DNA of 35,204 nucleotides from DATFBY01 sp035253585. GTDB taxonomy: Bacteria; Gemmatimonadota; Gemmatimonadetes; Gemmatimonadales; Gemmatimonadaceae. Location of the stretch: assembly GCA_035253585.1 (NCBI GenBank), contig DATFBY010000132.1:1-35204 (forward strand), given 5' to 3'. A program made the translations under genes and the position numbers. The notes beneath the pieces were generated by a model. That model was not told the DNA's origin, did not search any database, and was given only the letters and a program-made list of their open reading frames with translations. Below, one piece after another: positions 1 to 6,828 of this stretch (positions are counted from its first letter, which is position 1; every line of letters begins with the position of its first letter).

Positions 1-390
1 TTACGCTCTCTTTATCGCCCGCTGTCTCCCATCGGACGCATCGTTGAGGCGGAGCGGTGGCTTGCCGCTCTCGTCGCGCGTGGCGGCTTCCTGCGCACGG
101 CGGCGGAAGGGAACGAGGTCTTCGCCGAGGATCACCAGCGCGCGCGTTACAACGGTGCTGGCAAGTGGCTCGGGGATCCCCATCACGCGAACGTAGGTGT
201 CGATCGCCCGATCGAAGGAAAGGTCCTCGGCCAGCGTGTCGACGAACATGAGGGCGTTGTCGACGTGCGCGCGAACGATCGACTCCTCGGCCCGCGCCTG
301 CGCCAAACGCAACCGCTTCTCGGCCGAAGGGTCGAGCTTGCGAGGGAAAATCGTCTCCGGAAACAACGAACCCAACATGTATGAGTCCAC
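1..390 (-). CDS. Hypothetical protein, 129 aa
   Basis: I do not recognise this protein. It is acidic and mostly helical, with no signal peptide or membrane segment. The middle (about residues 20-100) looks like a helical bundle, and the C-terminus is basic. The stop TAA occupies bases 1-3, so the gene is complete at its 3' end. The first possible start is GTG at 388-390; an ATG at 376-378 (residue 5) is an alternative, and neither has a good ribosome binding site. It is the last of a run of minus-strand genes but has its own candidate promoter (418-446) and a 168-nt gap from the VKOR gene, so it is probably transcribed separately. The open frame and high-GC codon use support a real gene; function unknown. 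Confidence 0.6.
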   Translation of the reverse strand: MDSYMLGSLFPETIFPRKLDPSAEKRLRLAQARAEESIVRAHVDNALMFVDTLAEDLSFDRAIDTYVRVMGIPEPLASTVVTRALVILGEDLVPFRRRAQEAATRDESGKPPLRLNDASDGRQRAIKRA

Positions 391-417
391 CCGTTAAGTG
401 GGCAATTTCTTCTCTTA

Positions 418-446
418 AATACACCGCTCGAGCAACGCGGCTACAA
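418..446 (-). promoter_or_regulatory. Candidate sigma70-like promoter for the 129-aa gene
   Basis: On the minus strand, TTGTAG (441-446) and TGTATT (418-423) are separated by 17 nt in an unusually AT-rich patch. Transcription would begin near 411, about 20 nt before the GTG at 390. Seen by eye only. Confidence 0.35.
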
Positions 447-525
447 GGGCATAGCGCGTACCAAGGGTGTCGACTACAGAAACAGGACGAGAGACCGGAT
501 AGCGAAGATTCAGTGCTTCCAATAG

Positions 526-542
526 TCGGTCAAGATGACCGA
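526..542 (-). terminator. Small hairpin after the VKOR gene
   Basis: TCGGTCA and TGACCGA form a perfect 7-bp stem with a 3-nt loop, 17 nt past the VKOR stop codon. There is no U-tract on the minus strand, so a weak or Rho-assisted 3' end is the most that can be claimed. Confidence 0.3.
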
Positions 543-558
543 ATCGTCGTCCTCTCCT

Positions 559-1017
559 CTAGATAGAATGACCCAGGTTGACCTGAGGTTCCTCTAGCGA
601 TCGGACTTCACGCCAGTCGACCAGACTGGTGATGAATATCGCCAGCATCACCACCGCCGACGTCACGCACCAGACGCAAATCGCATTGATCACGAACAGC
701 TCGAGGTACGTCAGCCAGGCGGAAAAAAGTACGCTCCACCCCGAGACCAATAGCAGCGCGGCCGAGACCGGGCGCGACGTCTCATACCGCTCCTGGACGC
801 CAACGATCGACAGGAGCAGGAGCACGACGTACGTCGCCAGCCCCCAAGCCGCGATCGGGAAGCCGAGCAGCATCGCCCACCGGCTGGTGTTCACCGTCTC
901 GCACGATCCGACCGAGCAGGCGAGGTTTCCGACGACTCCGAACTTATAAAGCGTCAGGTAGAGTGCGATGAATGCTCCCACTAGCGAGAGCATGGCGATG
1001 ACTACGCGAGGCCTCAC
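559..1017 (-). CDS. Vitamin K epoxide reductase (VKOR) family membrane protein
   Basis: A four-helix integral membrane protein of 152 aa, the usual size of a stand-alone bacterial VKOR domain. It carries both expected cysteine pairs: the loop pair C34 and C39, followed by the family-typical FPIAAWGL stretch, and the active-site CVWC (C114-C117) in the last helix. Bacterial VKORs reoxidise a periplasmic DsbA-like partner and pass electrons to quinone. Here the GTG start overlaps the stop of the DsbA-like gene by 4 nt (GTGA), which implies translational coupling and a physical pair. The C-terminus (about 20 polar residues) should be cytoplasmic. The pairing of fold, cysteines and neighbour makes this confident; the quinone used is unknown. 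Confidence 0.9.
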   Translation of the reverse strand: MRPRVVIAMLSLVGAFIALYLTLYKFGVVGNLACSVGSCETVNTSRWAMLLGFPIAAWGLATYVVLLLLSIVGVQERYETSRPVSAALLLVSGWSVLFSAWLTYLELFVINAICVWCVTSAVVMLAIFITSLVDWREVRSLEEPQVNLGHSI

Positions 1018-1805
1018 GGACGCTTGGCGGAATCAGCCGGTGCGCCCGCGGTTGGCGCGGAGGCGGTCGGCGCTCCACGACTGGCTTCGACACGGGCCGA
1101 GTCGACCAGCCGCTTGAGCTCGTCGTACGAGATCGCGCCGGGCGCCATGCGGCGCCCTACGACGAACGTCGGTGTCGATTGGATCTGTCGACGGTTCCCT
1201 TCCTGTGCGTTGGCGCGGATGCGGGCCTCGTGTCGCCGCGAGTCGTAACATTCTTCCCAGCGATTTCCGTCGAGGCCGATCTCGTTCGCGTAGCGGGAGA
1301 AGATGCGCTTGGGATTCGACGTCGCGCCCATCGACCAATCGCCCTGACCGGCGAAGAGCTTGTCGTGCATCTCCCAGAACTTCTCCTGCTCCGCCGCGCA
1401 CGCAGCCGCGTTGTGCGCGGCCAGGCTGTTGCGATGTTGCGCGAGCGGGTAATCGAAGAATCGTAGATTGGCGATGCCGGTCTCGATCAGGCGCGTGCGG
1501 ACGTCGGGCTCGGTGATCGTGGCGAACTGCGCGCAGGCGGGGCACTCGAAATCGGCGAACTCGAGGATCTGCACCGGCGCATTGGGGTTCCCTTTCAGGT
1601 AGCCTTCTGCGCGCAGGTTGGTTGCCGGGACATCGGTGATGGTGGTGGCGCGAGCGGGTTTCTCGGCGCTGCGGTAGATCAGAAAGGCGCCCACCAGGGC
1701 AATCGCGCCGAGCGACAGATAAAGCGCGCGGTTCTTCCCCGCGCGCTGACGCTTCACCACGTTGGATCGTCCTCCTCGTCCGGTGTCCACTCGCTTGGTT
1801 CCCAT
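1014..1805 (-). CDS. Membrane-anchored DsbA-like thiol oxidoreductase
   Basis: Counting from the ATG at 1805, residues 27-45 form a single membrane anchor and about 65-235 a DsbA/thioredoxin-like domain (DSBA/Thioredoxin_4 group). The active site is C88-P-A-C91 in FADFECPACAQF. The cis-proline is P212 in STPTF. C136 and C186 may form a second disulfide. The last 25 residues are an Ala/Pro-rich tail. It should introduce disulfides into exported proteins and be recharged by the overlapping VKOR gene. Start choice is uncertain: ATG 1805 has a GAGG four bases upstream but overlaps the previous gene by 52 nt. GTG 1757 gives a 4-nt GTGA overlap like others in this window and a 247-aa protein. The catalytic domain is unaffected. 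Confidence 0.88.
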   Translation of the reverse strand: MGTKRVDTGRGGRSNVVKRQRAGKNRALYLSLGAIALVGAFLIYRSAEKPARATTITDVPATNLRAEGYLKGNPNAPVQILEFADFECPACAQFATITEPDVRTRLIETGIANLRFFDYPLAQHRNSLAAHNAAACAAEQEKFWEMHDKLFAGQGDWSMGATSNPKRIFSRYANEIGLDGNRWEECYDSRRHEARIRANAQEGNRRQIQSTPTFVVGRRMAPGAISYDELKRLVDSARVEASRGAPTASAPTAGAPADSAKRP

Positions 1806-2113
1806 TTGCCCTCGGTGTTTCGTGCGTCTCTGACGATGCGTCGATTCTCGGCGACCTCGGGCGTATCGTACGTGGCCCGCACCTCATAGTGGAAGAGCTC
1901 GCTTCGAACGTCCCCGATCAGCTTCATGAGCTCGCCGGCGTGCCTCAAGAGCTCTCCGCGCGCATCGAGCTCGGTGATTCGTTCCGCGAGCACTTTTAGC
2001 AGCGCCTCGAGATTTCGCGCTCGTCCATCGTCGTAGGTTTGCTCCGACTCCGACATCTGTTGCCTCGGTGTGAGTCCGTCCGGCGTTTCCGATCTACCCC
2101 GCGGCGAGTCCAT
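1754..2113 (-). CDS. Hypothetical helical protein, 100-119 aa
   Basis: Not recognised. From about residue 30 to 90 it is predicted helical and charged, with a regular leucine spacing suggestive of a short coiled coil. The C-terminal 20 residues are very acidic with several Trp. The first ATG is at 2113, but the ATG at 2056 (residue 20) has a GAGG six bases upstream and is the likelier start, giving 100 aa. It is first in the operon with the DsbA-like and VKOR genes and overlaps the former, so it is co-transcribed with the disulfide pair. No exported or catalytic features are visible. Confidence 0.6.
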   Translation of the reverse strand: MDSPRGRSETPDGLTPRQQMSESEQTYDDGRARNLEALLKVLAERITELDARGELLRHAGELMKLIGDVRSELFHYEVRATYDTPEVAENRRIVRDARNTEGKWEPSEWTPDEEDDPTW

Positions 2114-2357
2114 TGGACGGCGAACCCGTCAATGGTTCGACGCGAGGAGCCGCGTGGCGTCACGTAGCCGGTCAGCGCCGCAGCCGCCTGGCCGGTGAGG
2201 GCTGTAGACGGAGCGATGGCGGACGAGCGGGCGGGCCGCGTAATGGATCCGCGATGATGGGGAGCTTCGGCCGATCGTCGCCGGGCGTTCCTCAATGAAA
2301 ACTAGAAGACGACACGGCGGGCGCAAGCAACGCACGGTGACCGCGCTCGCTTGACCC
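2114..2357. other. Divergent intergenic region
   Basis: This stretch separates the minus-strand disulfide operon from the plus-strand hydrolase. It holds no convincing coding frame. A TTGACC at 2351-2356 resembles a -35 element for the plus strand, but I see no matching -10. No strong hairpin is visible. Confidence 0.4.
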
Positions 2358-3314
2358 TTGCCGTCAAATTGTGCGAGGTTCGGGCGCCGGAGCGACGATG
2401 ACCATCGCACTGCGCGTGAGGATTCGCGATCTCACATCAAGGAGCGCCACATAGACGCCGACATCCTTCGCATCCCCGCCGGACCGGGCGCGCTCCATGT
2501 GGAGCGATACGGCCAGGGTGGCGAGCCGTTCGTGCTCGTGCACGGGTTTGCGACGTCGAGCTTCCTGTGGCGTGCGGTCGGACCATCGCTCGCGGCCAGC
2601 GGCCACACCGCGTTCGCGCTCGACCTCATGGGTTACGGCGAATCCGATCGTCCGATCGAAGGCGACTACTCCATTGCGGCGCAAACGGAGTACCTCGATC
2701 GGGCGATGACGGCTCTCCGCCTGACGCGAGCGACGGTCGTGGGAACCGACATGGGCGGCGGTGTCGCCCAGCGACTGGCGGTGTTGAATCCGCTGCGCGT
2801 CAGTCGTCTGGTGCTCATCAACAGCGTCGGGCTCGACGAGTGCCCCGGGAAGGATGTGCGGGCGGTGCAGACAGGCACGGCACGATTCGCGTTCGCGGTG
2901 GCGCGCGGAGTGCTCGGCGCCGCGCCGCTGTTGCGCCGCGTGCTCGAGGGAAGCGTCGCCGACAAGTCGCACATGCCGCCGCGACTCGTCGCGCGCTATC
3001 TCGCACCCTTCGTCGGAGCGGATGGCGTGTCGCACTTGCTGACGCTGGCTCGCGCTTTGCGAACCGAGGATGTCGAACAGCTCGACCTCTCGGCGATTAC
3101 GGCGCCGACGCAGGTGGTGTGGGGAGAGGAGGATCGCTGGCTCGACAGTGGATTGCCAGAGCGGCTGCAGAGCGCGATACCAGGAAGCACGCTCATACGA
3201 TTGCCAGGCGTGGCGCGCCTCGTGGCAGAGGAGGCGCCCGAGACGCTCAGTCGTATCCTTCTCGAGTGGATGGTGGAGGCGGAAGAGGCGAGTGGAGAGC
3301 GATTAGAGAGCTAG
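2358..3314 (+). CDS. Alpha/beta-hydrolase fold protein with Asp nucleophile position and missing His
   Basis: Classic alpha/beta-hydrolase layout: oxyanion-hole HGF at residues 62-64, nucleophile elbow G-T-D131-M-G-G, a cap-like insert (about 160-235), and the post-strand-7 acid D259 in WGEEDRW. Asp instead of Ser at the elbow is typical of the haloalkane dehalogenase and epoxide hydrolase branch. The catalytic His expected in the C-terminal loop (normally GHxxxxExP) is absent: the segment reads PGVARLVAEEAPE, with Val285 at that position. The protein may therefore be inactive or use another base. The start is unclear: TTG 2358 is the first in frame, but conserved sequence starts near residue 36. 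An AAGGAG at 2439-2444 sits 6 nt before an in-frame ATA codon. Substrate unknown. Confidence 0.8.
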   Translation: MPSNCARFGRRSDDDHRTAREDSRSHIKERHIDADILRIPAGPGALHVERYGQGGEPFVLVHGFATSSFLWRAVGPSLAASGHTAFALDLMGYGESDRPIEGDYSIAAQTEYLDRAMTALRLTRATVVGTDMGGGVAQRLAVLNPLRVSRLVLINSVGLDECPGKDVRAVQTGTARFAFAVARGVLGAAPLLRRVLEGSVADKSHMPPRLVARYLAPFVGADGVSHLLTLARALRTEDVEQLDLSAITAPTQVVWGEEDRWLDSGLPERLQSAIPGSTLIRLPGVARLVAEEAPETLSRILLEWMVEAEEASGERLES

Positions 3315-3344
3315 ATCACAAAACGTGGGAGCGGGGTCGTACCT

Positions 3345-3360
3345 TCAAACGGACGTTTGA
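3345..3360. promoter_or_regulatory. Inverted-repeat operator candidate
   Basis: TCAAACGGACGTTTGA has two perfect 7-bp arms around a 2-bp centre and lies 39 bp before the ATG of the 91-aa gene. It is AT-rich against its surroundings and is followed by TACATTTAAT (3367 onward), a possible -10 region. The size fits binding of a dimeric repressor; the regulator is unknown. Confidence 0.4.
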
Positions 3361-3398
3361 TTCGGTTACATTTAATGGTCTCCAGCAGAAGAGAGTGA

Positions 3399-3674
3399 AT
3401 GGCCAAGAAGAATCGTAAGCGTGAAGTTGCGGCGCCGACGCCTTTCGAGCAGGCGCGTGACGAGTTGTTCCAGCACATCATTCGCTGCGGTGTACTGCAG
3501 GCAGTCCCCGAGCATCAGGCCGAGTGGTTCGATGATACCATGTCGTACCTTTCGGAGCGCTATTCGGAGCTCGACGAAACCGAAGTCACTCAGTTGAAGA
3601 CCCTCGGGCTTCGCTTCTGCCAACCGCCAAAGCAGCGTGAAGGTCAGCCGGACGAAGCCGCCTCGGCTGCGTAA
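3399..3674 (+). CDS. Hypothetical small protein, 91 aa
   Basis: A compact soluble protein: a Lys/Arg-rich first 10 residues, a helical core (about 16-75) with two Cys (in IIRCGVLQ and LRFCQPP), and an acidic, Ala-rich tail. I do not recognise the family. The gene is well delimited: its own upstream AT-rich region with a dyad, ATG at 3399, and a strong intrinsic terminator 32 nt after the stop. It is therefore a monocistronic unit, which for such a small protein suggests high or tightly controlled expression. Function unknown. Confidence 0.65.
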   Translation: MAKKNRKREVAAPTPFEQARDELFQHIIRCGVLQAVPEHQAEWFDDTMSYLSERYSELDETEVTQLKTLGLRFCQPPKQREGQPDEAASAA

Positions 3675-3705
3675 GAAATCGAAGATCGAATCGTCTATTG
3701 CGGTG

Positions 3706-3731
3706 GCCCCCGTGTGGTACGGGGGCTTTTT
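3706..3731 (+). terminator. Rho-independent terminator
   Basis: GCCCCCGT (3706-3713) pairs perfectly with ACGGGGGC (3719-3726) over a 5-nt loop, followed directly by TTTTT (3727-3731). It ends the 91-aa gene. It is oriented only for the plus strand, although the convergent phosphatidyltransferase gene ends 5 nt further on. Confidence 0.9.
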
Positions 3732-3735
3732 GTCG

Positions 3736-4275
3736 TCAGGCAGTGCGACGTGCGCGGGCCCGTTGCCGTACGAGCTCGAGCGTGTAATCGGCGATCGCCA
3801 CCGCCGATGCCACTCCGGTGGCCAGCACGAGCCACCACACGGCCCCTGGAGCGACCAGCAGCGCGAACAGCACCAGGAGCTGAAGGACCGTCACCACCTT
3901 CCCGGGGTAGCGCGCCTTGAAGCTCGACGCGCGCAGCGTCGGCATCAGCCAGGCGACGATGAAGCCGACTGCCGTCGCGATGTCGCGCGCGAGGATGATC
4001 AACAGTTGGCCTAACGAGAGCGCGCCCTCGATGACAAACGCGAGGAGCGCCGACAGCACGAACGTCTTGTCGGCGATGGGATCGAGGAGCGCGCCCCACG
4101 ACGTTCCGTGTTCGCGCCGGCGCGCGAGCAATCCGTCGAGCCAATCGCTGATCGACGCCGCGGCGACGAGCGCGATTCGCGCGCGTGTGTCCTCCACCAG
4201 AAGAAACGCAGCCGCCATGGGGAAGCGGAGCACGGTGAGGACGTCGGGCAGATAGTACAGGGCGGGGCGTGTCAC
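3736..4275 (-). CDS. CDP-alcohol phosphatidyltransferase (PgsA-like)
   Basis: An integral membrane enzyme of phospholipid synthesis that moves a phosphatidyl group from CDP-diacylglycerol to an alcohol, probably glycerol-3-phosphate. The full family signature is present: D47-G48-x2-A51-R52-x8-G61-x3-D65-x3-D69, preceded by D44, which is the metal and CDP site. About five or six hydrophobic helices follow. I start it at GTG 4275, giving 179 aa, the usual family length. The frame stays open upstream to 4962, but that extension is low-complexity Arg-rich translation and overlaps the divergent gene. A second, more distant family member is cut by the right edge of the window, so assigning this one to phosphatidylglycerol phosphate synthesis is only likely. 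Confidence 0.85.
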   Translation of the reverse strand: MTRPALYYLPDVLTVLRFPMAAAFLLVEDTRARIALVAAASISDWLDGLLARRREHGTSWGALLDPIADKTFVLSALLAFVIEGALSLGQLLIILARDIATAVGFIVAWLMPTLRASSFKARYPGKVVTVLQLLVLFALLVAPGAVWWLVLATGVASAVAIADYTLELVRQRARARRTA

Positions 4276-4323
4276 AACGGCAAACCTATGCGCGCGCCGG
4301 GACGCTTGCCAGCATGACGCCGT

Positions 4324-4341
4324 CGCGCCAAGCTTGGCGCG
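4324..4341. promoter_or_regulatory. Perfect 18-bp palindrome in a divergent promoter region
   Basis: CGCGCCAAGCTTGGCGCG is a perfect palindrome between the pgsA-like gene (start 4275, minus) and the cyclic-nucleotide-binding gene (start 4360, plus). It lies only 18 bp before the second start codon. It could be an operator shared by both genes or a hairpin in the 5' leader. Confidence 0.45.
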
Positions 4342-4359
4342 TCTCGCTCGGGAGTGATC

Positions 4360-4824
4360 GTGGCGACCACGAGGGAATTGCTTCGCGCACTGCCGATCTT
4401 CGCCGACCTCGACGACGACGAGTTGAGTCGCGTGAGCGAGCTGTGCGAGGAGCGCGCGTTCGCGCCGGGCGAGTACATCTTCCGCGAAGGTGAGCCGGGC
4501 AATCGCCTCTTCGTGATCGTCGAAGGCGAAGTGCGCATCAGCCGAGACATCCCTGGCGCGGGCGAGGAGGCGTTGGCGGTGCTCAAGGCTGGCGCGGTGT
4601 TCGGTGAAATGGCGGTGTTCGATCGCAGCCACCGCAGCACGGACGCGATTGCGCACGCGGGCGCGCGCGTGCTTACGATCAGCCGGGCGGAGTTCGAGAT
4701 GCTGCTCGACCTCCACCGCGACATCGCGTACAAGGTGCTCCGGTCGATGGTGCGGCTGCTGTCGGAACGTCTCCGAAGCACGAACGATTCCCTCCGCTCG
4801 GTCATGGCGATGGCCATGTTCTGA
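4360..4824 (+). CDS. Stand-alone cyclic nucleotide-binding domain protein
   Basis: A 154-aa protein made of one Crp-type cNMP-binding domain. It shows the beta-roll glycines (APGEYIFREGEPGNRLFVIVEG pattern, split by turns) and a phosphate-binding cassette FGEMAVFDRSHRSTD, where Glu and Arg would contact the cyclic nucleotide. C-terminal helices follow but no helix-turn-helix, so it is not a complete Crp regulator. It is probably a sensor or partner subunit. I prefer GTG 4360: a GGAG lies 5 nt before it, whereas GTG 4354 would sit on top of that site. It is divergent from the phosphatidyltransferase, with a palindrome between them. Ligand (cAMP, cGMP or none) cannot be told. Confidence 0.82.
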   Translation: MATTRELLRALPIFADLDDDELSRVSELCEERAFAPGEYIFREGEPGNRLFVIVEGEVRISRDIPGAGEEALAVLKAGAVFGEMAVFDRSHRSTDAIAHAGARVLTISRAEFEMLLDLHRDIAYKVLRSMVRLLSERLRSTNDSLRSVMAMAMF

Positions 4825-4896
4825 GCGCGTGCGGGCGCCGCGCGGATACGCGCGTTGCGTCGGAAAAATCGAGGCGTCGTTGGTGATCTGCGTTTC

Positions 4897-4925
4897 TTGT
4901 CTTTCCAAACCACGGCGCCTATTCT
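4897..4925 (+). promoter_or_regulatory. Candidate promoter giving a leaderless mRNA
   Basis: TTGTCT (4897-4902) and TATTCT (4920-4925) are separated by exactly 17 nt. Transcription would begin at about 4932-4933, on the ATG at 4933, which has no Shine-Dalgarno sequence. This fits leaderless initiation. Confidence 0.5.
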
Positions 4926-4932
4926 CCGCCCC

Positions 4933-5283
4933 ATGTCGAGCGCGTCCCGGCCATTCACGCACATCGTGGCTGATCTGAGCGGCGTGTCACCGGCACAATT
5001 ACGGGATGCGTCGCTACTCAGCGGCCTGTTGATCGCGGGCGCTGGCGGTGCGGGCTTCACGGCGGTGGCGACGCCCGTGGTGTACACCCGGCCGAACGAG
5101 AGCGTCGCCGCCATCCTCGTGCTCGACAGCTGCCATATCGCCATGCACTCCTTTCCCGAGCGCGAGCTCCTGCTGCTCGACATTCTCACGCCGGCGGAGC
5201 ACGACGGTCGGAAAGTGATCGATGTGTTCTCGCGCCGCCTCTCACCGCGCGGGATCCGAAGCGAGACGCTGCCGCGCGGATGA
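4933..5283 (+). CDS. AdoMet-decarboxylase-like (SpeD/SpeH) protein with altered active site
   Basis: 116 aa, close to the usual length of small bacterial S-adenosylmethionine decarboxylase proenzymes, with the same order of elements. The hallmark block, normally ESHxxIHTWPE, reads D65-S-C67-H68-IAM-H72-SFPE, so the self-cleaving, pyruvoyl-forming Ser aligns with Cys67 (or is shifted to Ser66). The catalytic Cys of the following TCG block is replaced (LDILTPAEHD). H72 is kept. It may be a divergent pyruvoyl enzyme with another substrate, or a non-catalytic relative. The ATG at 4933 fits the promoter at 4897-4925; an upstream TTG (4855) only adds low-quality sequence. The stop overlaps the next ATG (ATGA), so the two genes are translationally coupled. 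No other polyamine gene is nearby. Confidence 0.7.
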   Translation: MSSASRPFTHIVADLSGVSPAQLRDASLLSGLLIAGAGGAGFTAVATPVVYTRPNESVAAILVLDSCHIAMHSFPERELLLLDILTPAEHDGRKVIDVFSRRLSPRGIRSETLPRG

Positions 5284-6824
5284 GCGCGATCGGTCAACTG
5301 CTCTCGCCCGCGAACCTCGCCGTCGCTCATCTGGTGCTGTCGGCGTTGGTGCTGCTCTGGAACATCGTGATGGCCGGCCGCATCGCCACGCGTCACGACA
5401 CGCCGCCCGTGCTCGGCGCTCTCAGCGCGATCGGAGGGCTGCTCGTCGCGCCGGCGGTGTTCATCGTCTGGGCATCGGGCTCGCTGCTCGCCGGCCGCGC
5501 CCTCTACACGATCGCATGGGCGTGGCCGCTCACGGCGTGGATCATCGCCGCTCAGGCGATCGCGGCGCTGGTACTGCGCCGCACCGCGTTTCCGATCGGC
5601 TTTGCGATCGCCGCCTACGATGTGTTGTTGGCTGTCATCTACACGCTGCGCTTTCTCGTCTACCAAGGTGACACGGTGAACGACACCGTGCTCGGCCTGG
5701 CCGCGGCGCAGGCCGGCGCGCTTTCGGTGACGGCGCATCCGCTGGCGATTCTTCTGCCGTACTACATCCACGTACCGATCTTGGCGCCGGCGTCACCGGG
5801 CCGTCGCGGCATGGGCACGGTGTTGCGAAGCGCCGTGGCCATGGTCGCCGGCGGATGGGCGGCGACGATCGCCGGCGCGGTGCTGCTGTCGACGCAGGCG
5901 GTGCGGAGCTACGCAATGTTCGACGGCGAGCGGCTCACCGAGCGCGACAAGAACGAGTTCACCGTCGGACTCAAGCTCTTTCCGACGTTGAGCGGAGCGC
6001 CGTCGATGCTTGCGCTCAGCAGCGACGCGGCGCTCGCCGACTCGATCGGCGTCGGCGCGGTGAGCGTCTACATCACTCCGGATGGGGCTCAGGGACGCGC
6101 GCTCGACTCGCTGGCGCGCGCGCTCGAGCCAGTGCGCGCCGAGCGATTACTCGTCGTGGCGCTCGATTTGGCGAGTGGGAGCGGTCCGCAGGAAGGAACT
6201 CGCGTCGAACAGTATCTCGCCAGTCGCGTTCAGGACGTCGGCCGTGTGGTGCGGCGGCTGCGTCCCGACATCGTCGTTCCGGTCGTCGATCCGTACGGTG
6301 CTGCCCGACGAAAGCTTGGCGTCATCTCCGAGGCAGACTGGAAGCAATACCTCACTCGCTCCGCTGACGCGGCGCGTGGCGCGAACCCGCGTACCAGCGT
6401 GCTCGCGCATGTCGGTGGATTCACGCCGCAGGACAGCGTGCTCTTCGCGTGGGCCGTGACGTCAGGCACGCCGATCGCCGGCGCGGCAATCACGCTGCGT
6501 CCATGGTACAGTGGCGCGACGGCGCTGCGCGGTCGAATGGATGCCGCCGATCGGTGGATGCAAGCGACACCGCCGGCGAAGCCGGTATGGGTGCTCGAAG
6601 CCGGCGGCTTCCCGACGGTGCACGGCGATGCGAGTCTCTCGCGCACGCTGTTAGGCGCGTTGGCGTGGGCGACCCGCCGCCCGACGGTGCGCGGCGTGAT
6701 CGTCTACGAAGCCAGCGATTACCAGGCGCGCATGGGTCTCCGTGCGCCCGGTGGCCGAATCCGTCCCGCTGCCACTTCGCTCAGCAGAGCGGTGAGAGCG
6801 TTGGGAGAGAGTTCCGGCAGCTAG
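5280..6824 (+). CDS. Polytopic membrane protein with large soluble C-terminal domain
   Basis: 514 aa. Residues 10-205 hold about six hydrophobic helices. From about 210 onwards is a soluble domain of 300 residues whose alternating strand and helix pattern (for example RPDIVVPVVDPYG, TSVLAHVGGFTP, PVWVLEAGGFPT, VRGVIVYEASDYQ) resembles a TIM barrel of glycoside-hydrolase type. I see no confirmable catalytic pair, though E in VLEAGG near the end of a strand is a candidate. After the last helix the domain probably lies outside the cytoplasm. The gene is coupled to the SpeD-like gene by an ATGA overlap and ends just before an inverted tandem-repeat element. Family not recognised; the barrel call is inference. 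Confidence 0.6.
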   Translation: MSAIGQLLSPANLAVAHLVLSALVLLWNIVMAGRIATRHDTPPVLGALSAIGGLLVAPAVFIVWASGSLLAGRALYTIAWAWPLTAWIIAAQAIAALVLRRTAFPIGFAIAAYDVLLAVIYTLRFLVYQGDTVNDTVLGLAAAQAGALSVTAHPLAILLPYYIHVPILAPASPGRRGMGTVLRSAVAMVAGGWAATIAGAVLLSTQAVRSYAMFDGERLTERDKNEFTVGLKLFPTLSGAPSMLALSSDAALADSIGVGAVSVYITPDGAQGRALDSLARALEPVRAERLLVVALDLASGSGPQEGTRVEQYLASRVQDVGRVVRRLRPDIVVPVVDPYGAARRKLGVISEADWKQYLTRSADAARGANPRTSVLAHVGGFTPQDSVLFAWAVTSGTPIAGAAITLRPWYSGATALRGRMDAADRWMQATPPAKPVWVLEAGGFPTVHGDASLSRTLLGALAWATRRPTVRGVIVYEASDYQARMGLRAPGGRIRPAATSLSRAVRALGESSGS

Positions 6825-6828
6825 ACAG

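Noticed and set aside
2416..2454. 12-codon leader peptide upstream of the hydrolase (GTG 2416 to TAG 2454)
   Set aside because: No ribosome binding site, no run of regulatory codons and no attenuator hairpin.
4276..4962. N-terminal extension of the pgsA-like protein
   Set aside because: The extra 229 residues are low-complexity Arg/His-rich sequence antisense to the cNMP-binding gene. The family length is met from GTG 4275.
4272..5771. Minus-strand open frame of 499 codons
   Set aside because: Antisense to the cNMP-binding, SpeD-like and membrane genes, whose motifs, promoter and ATGA overlap are convincing.
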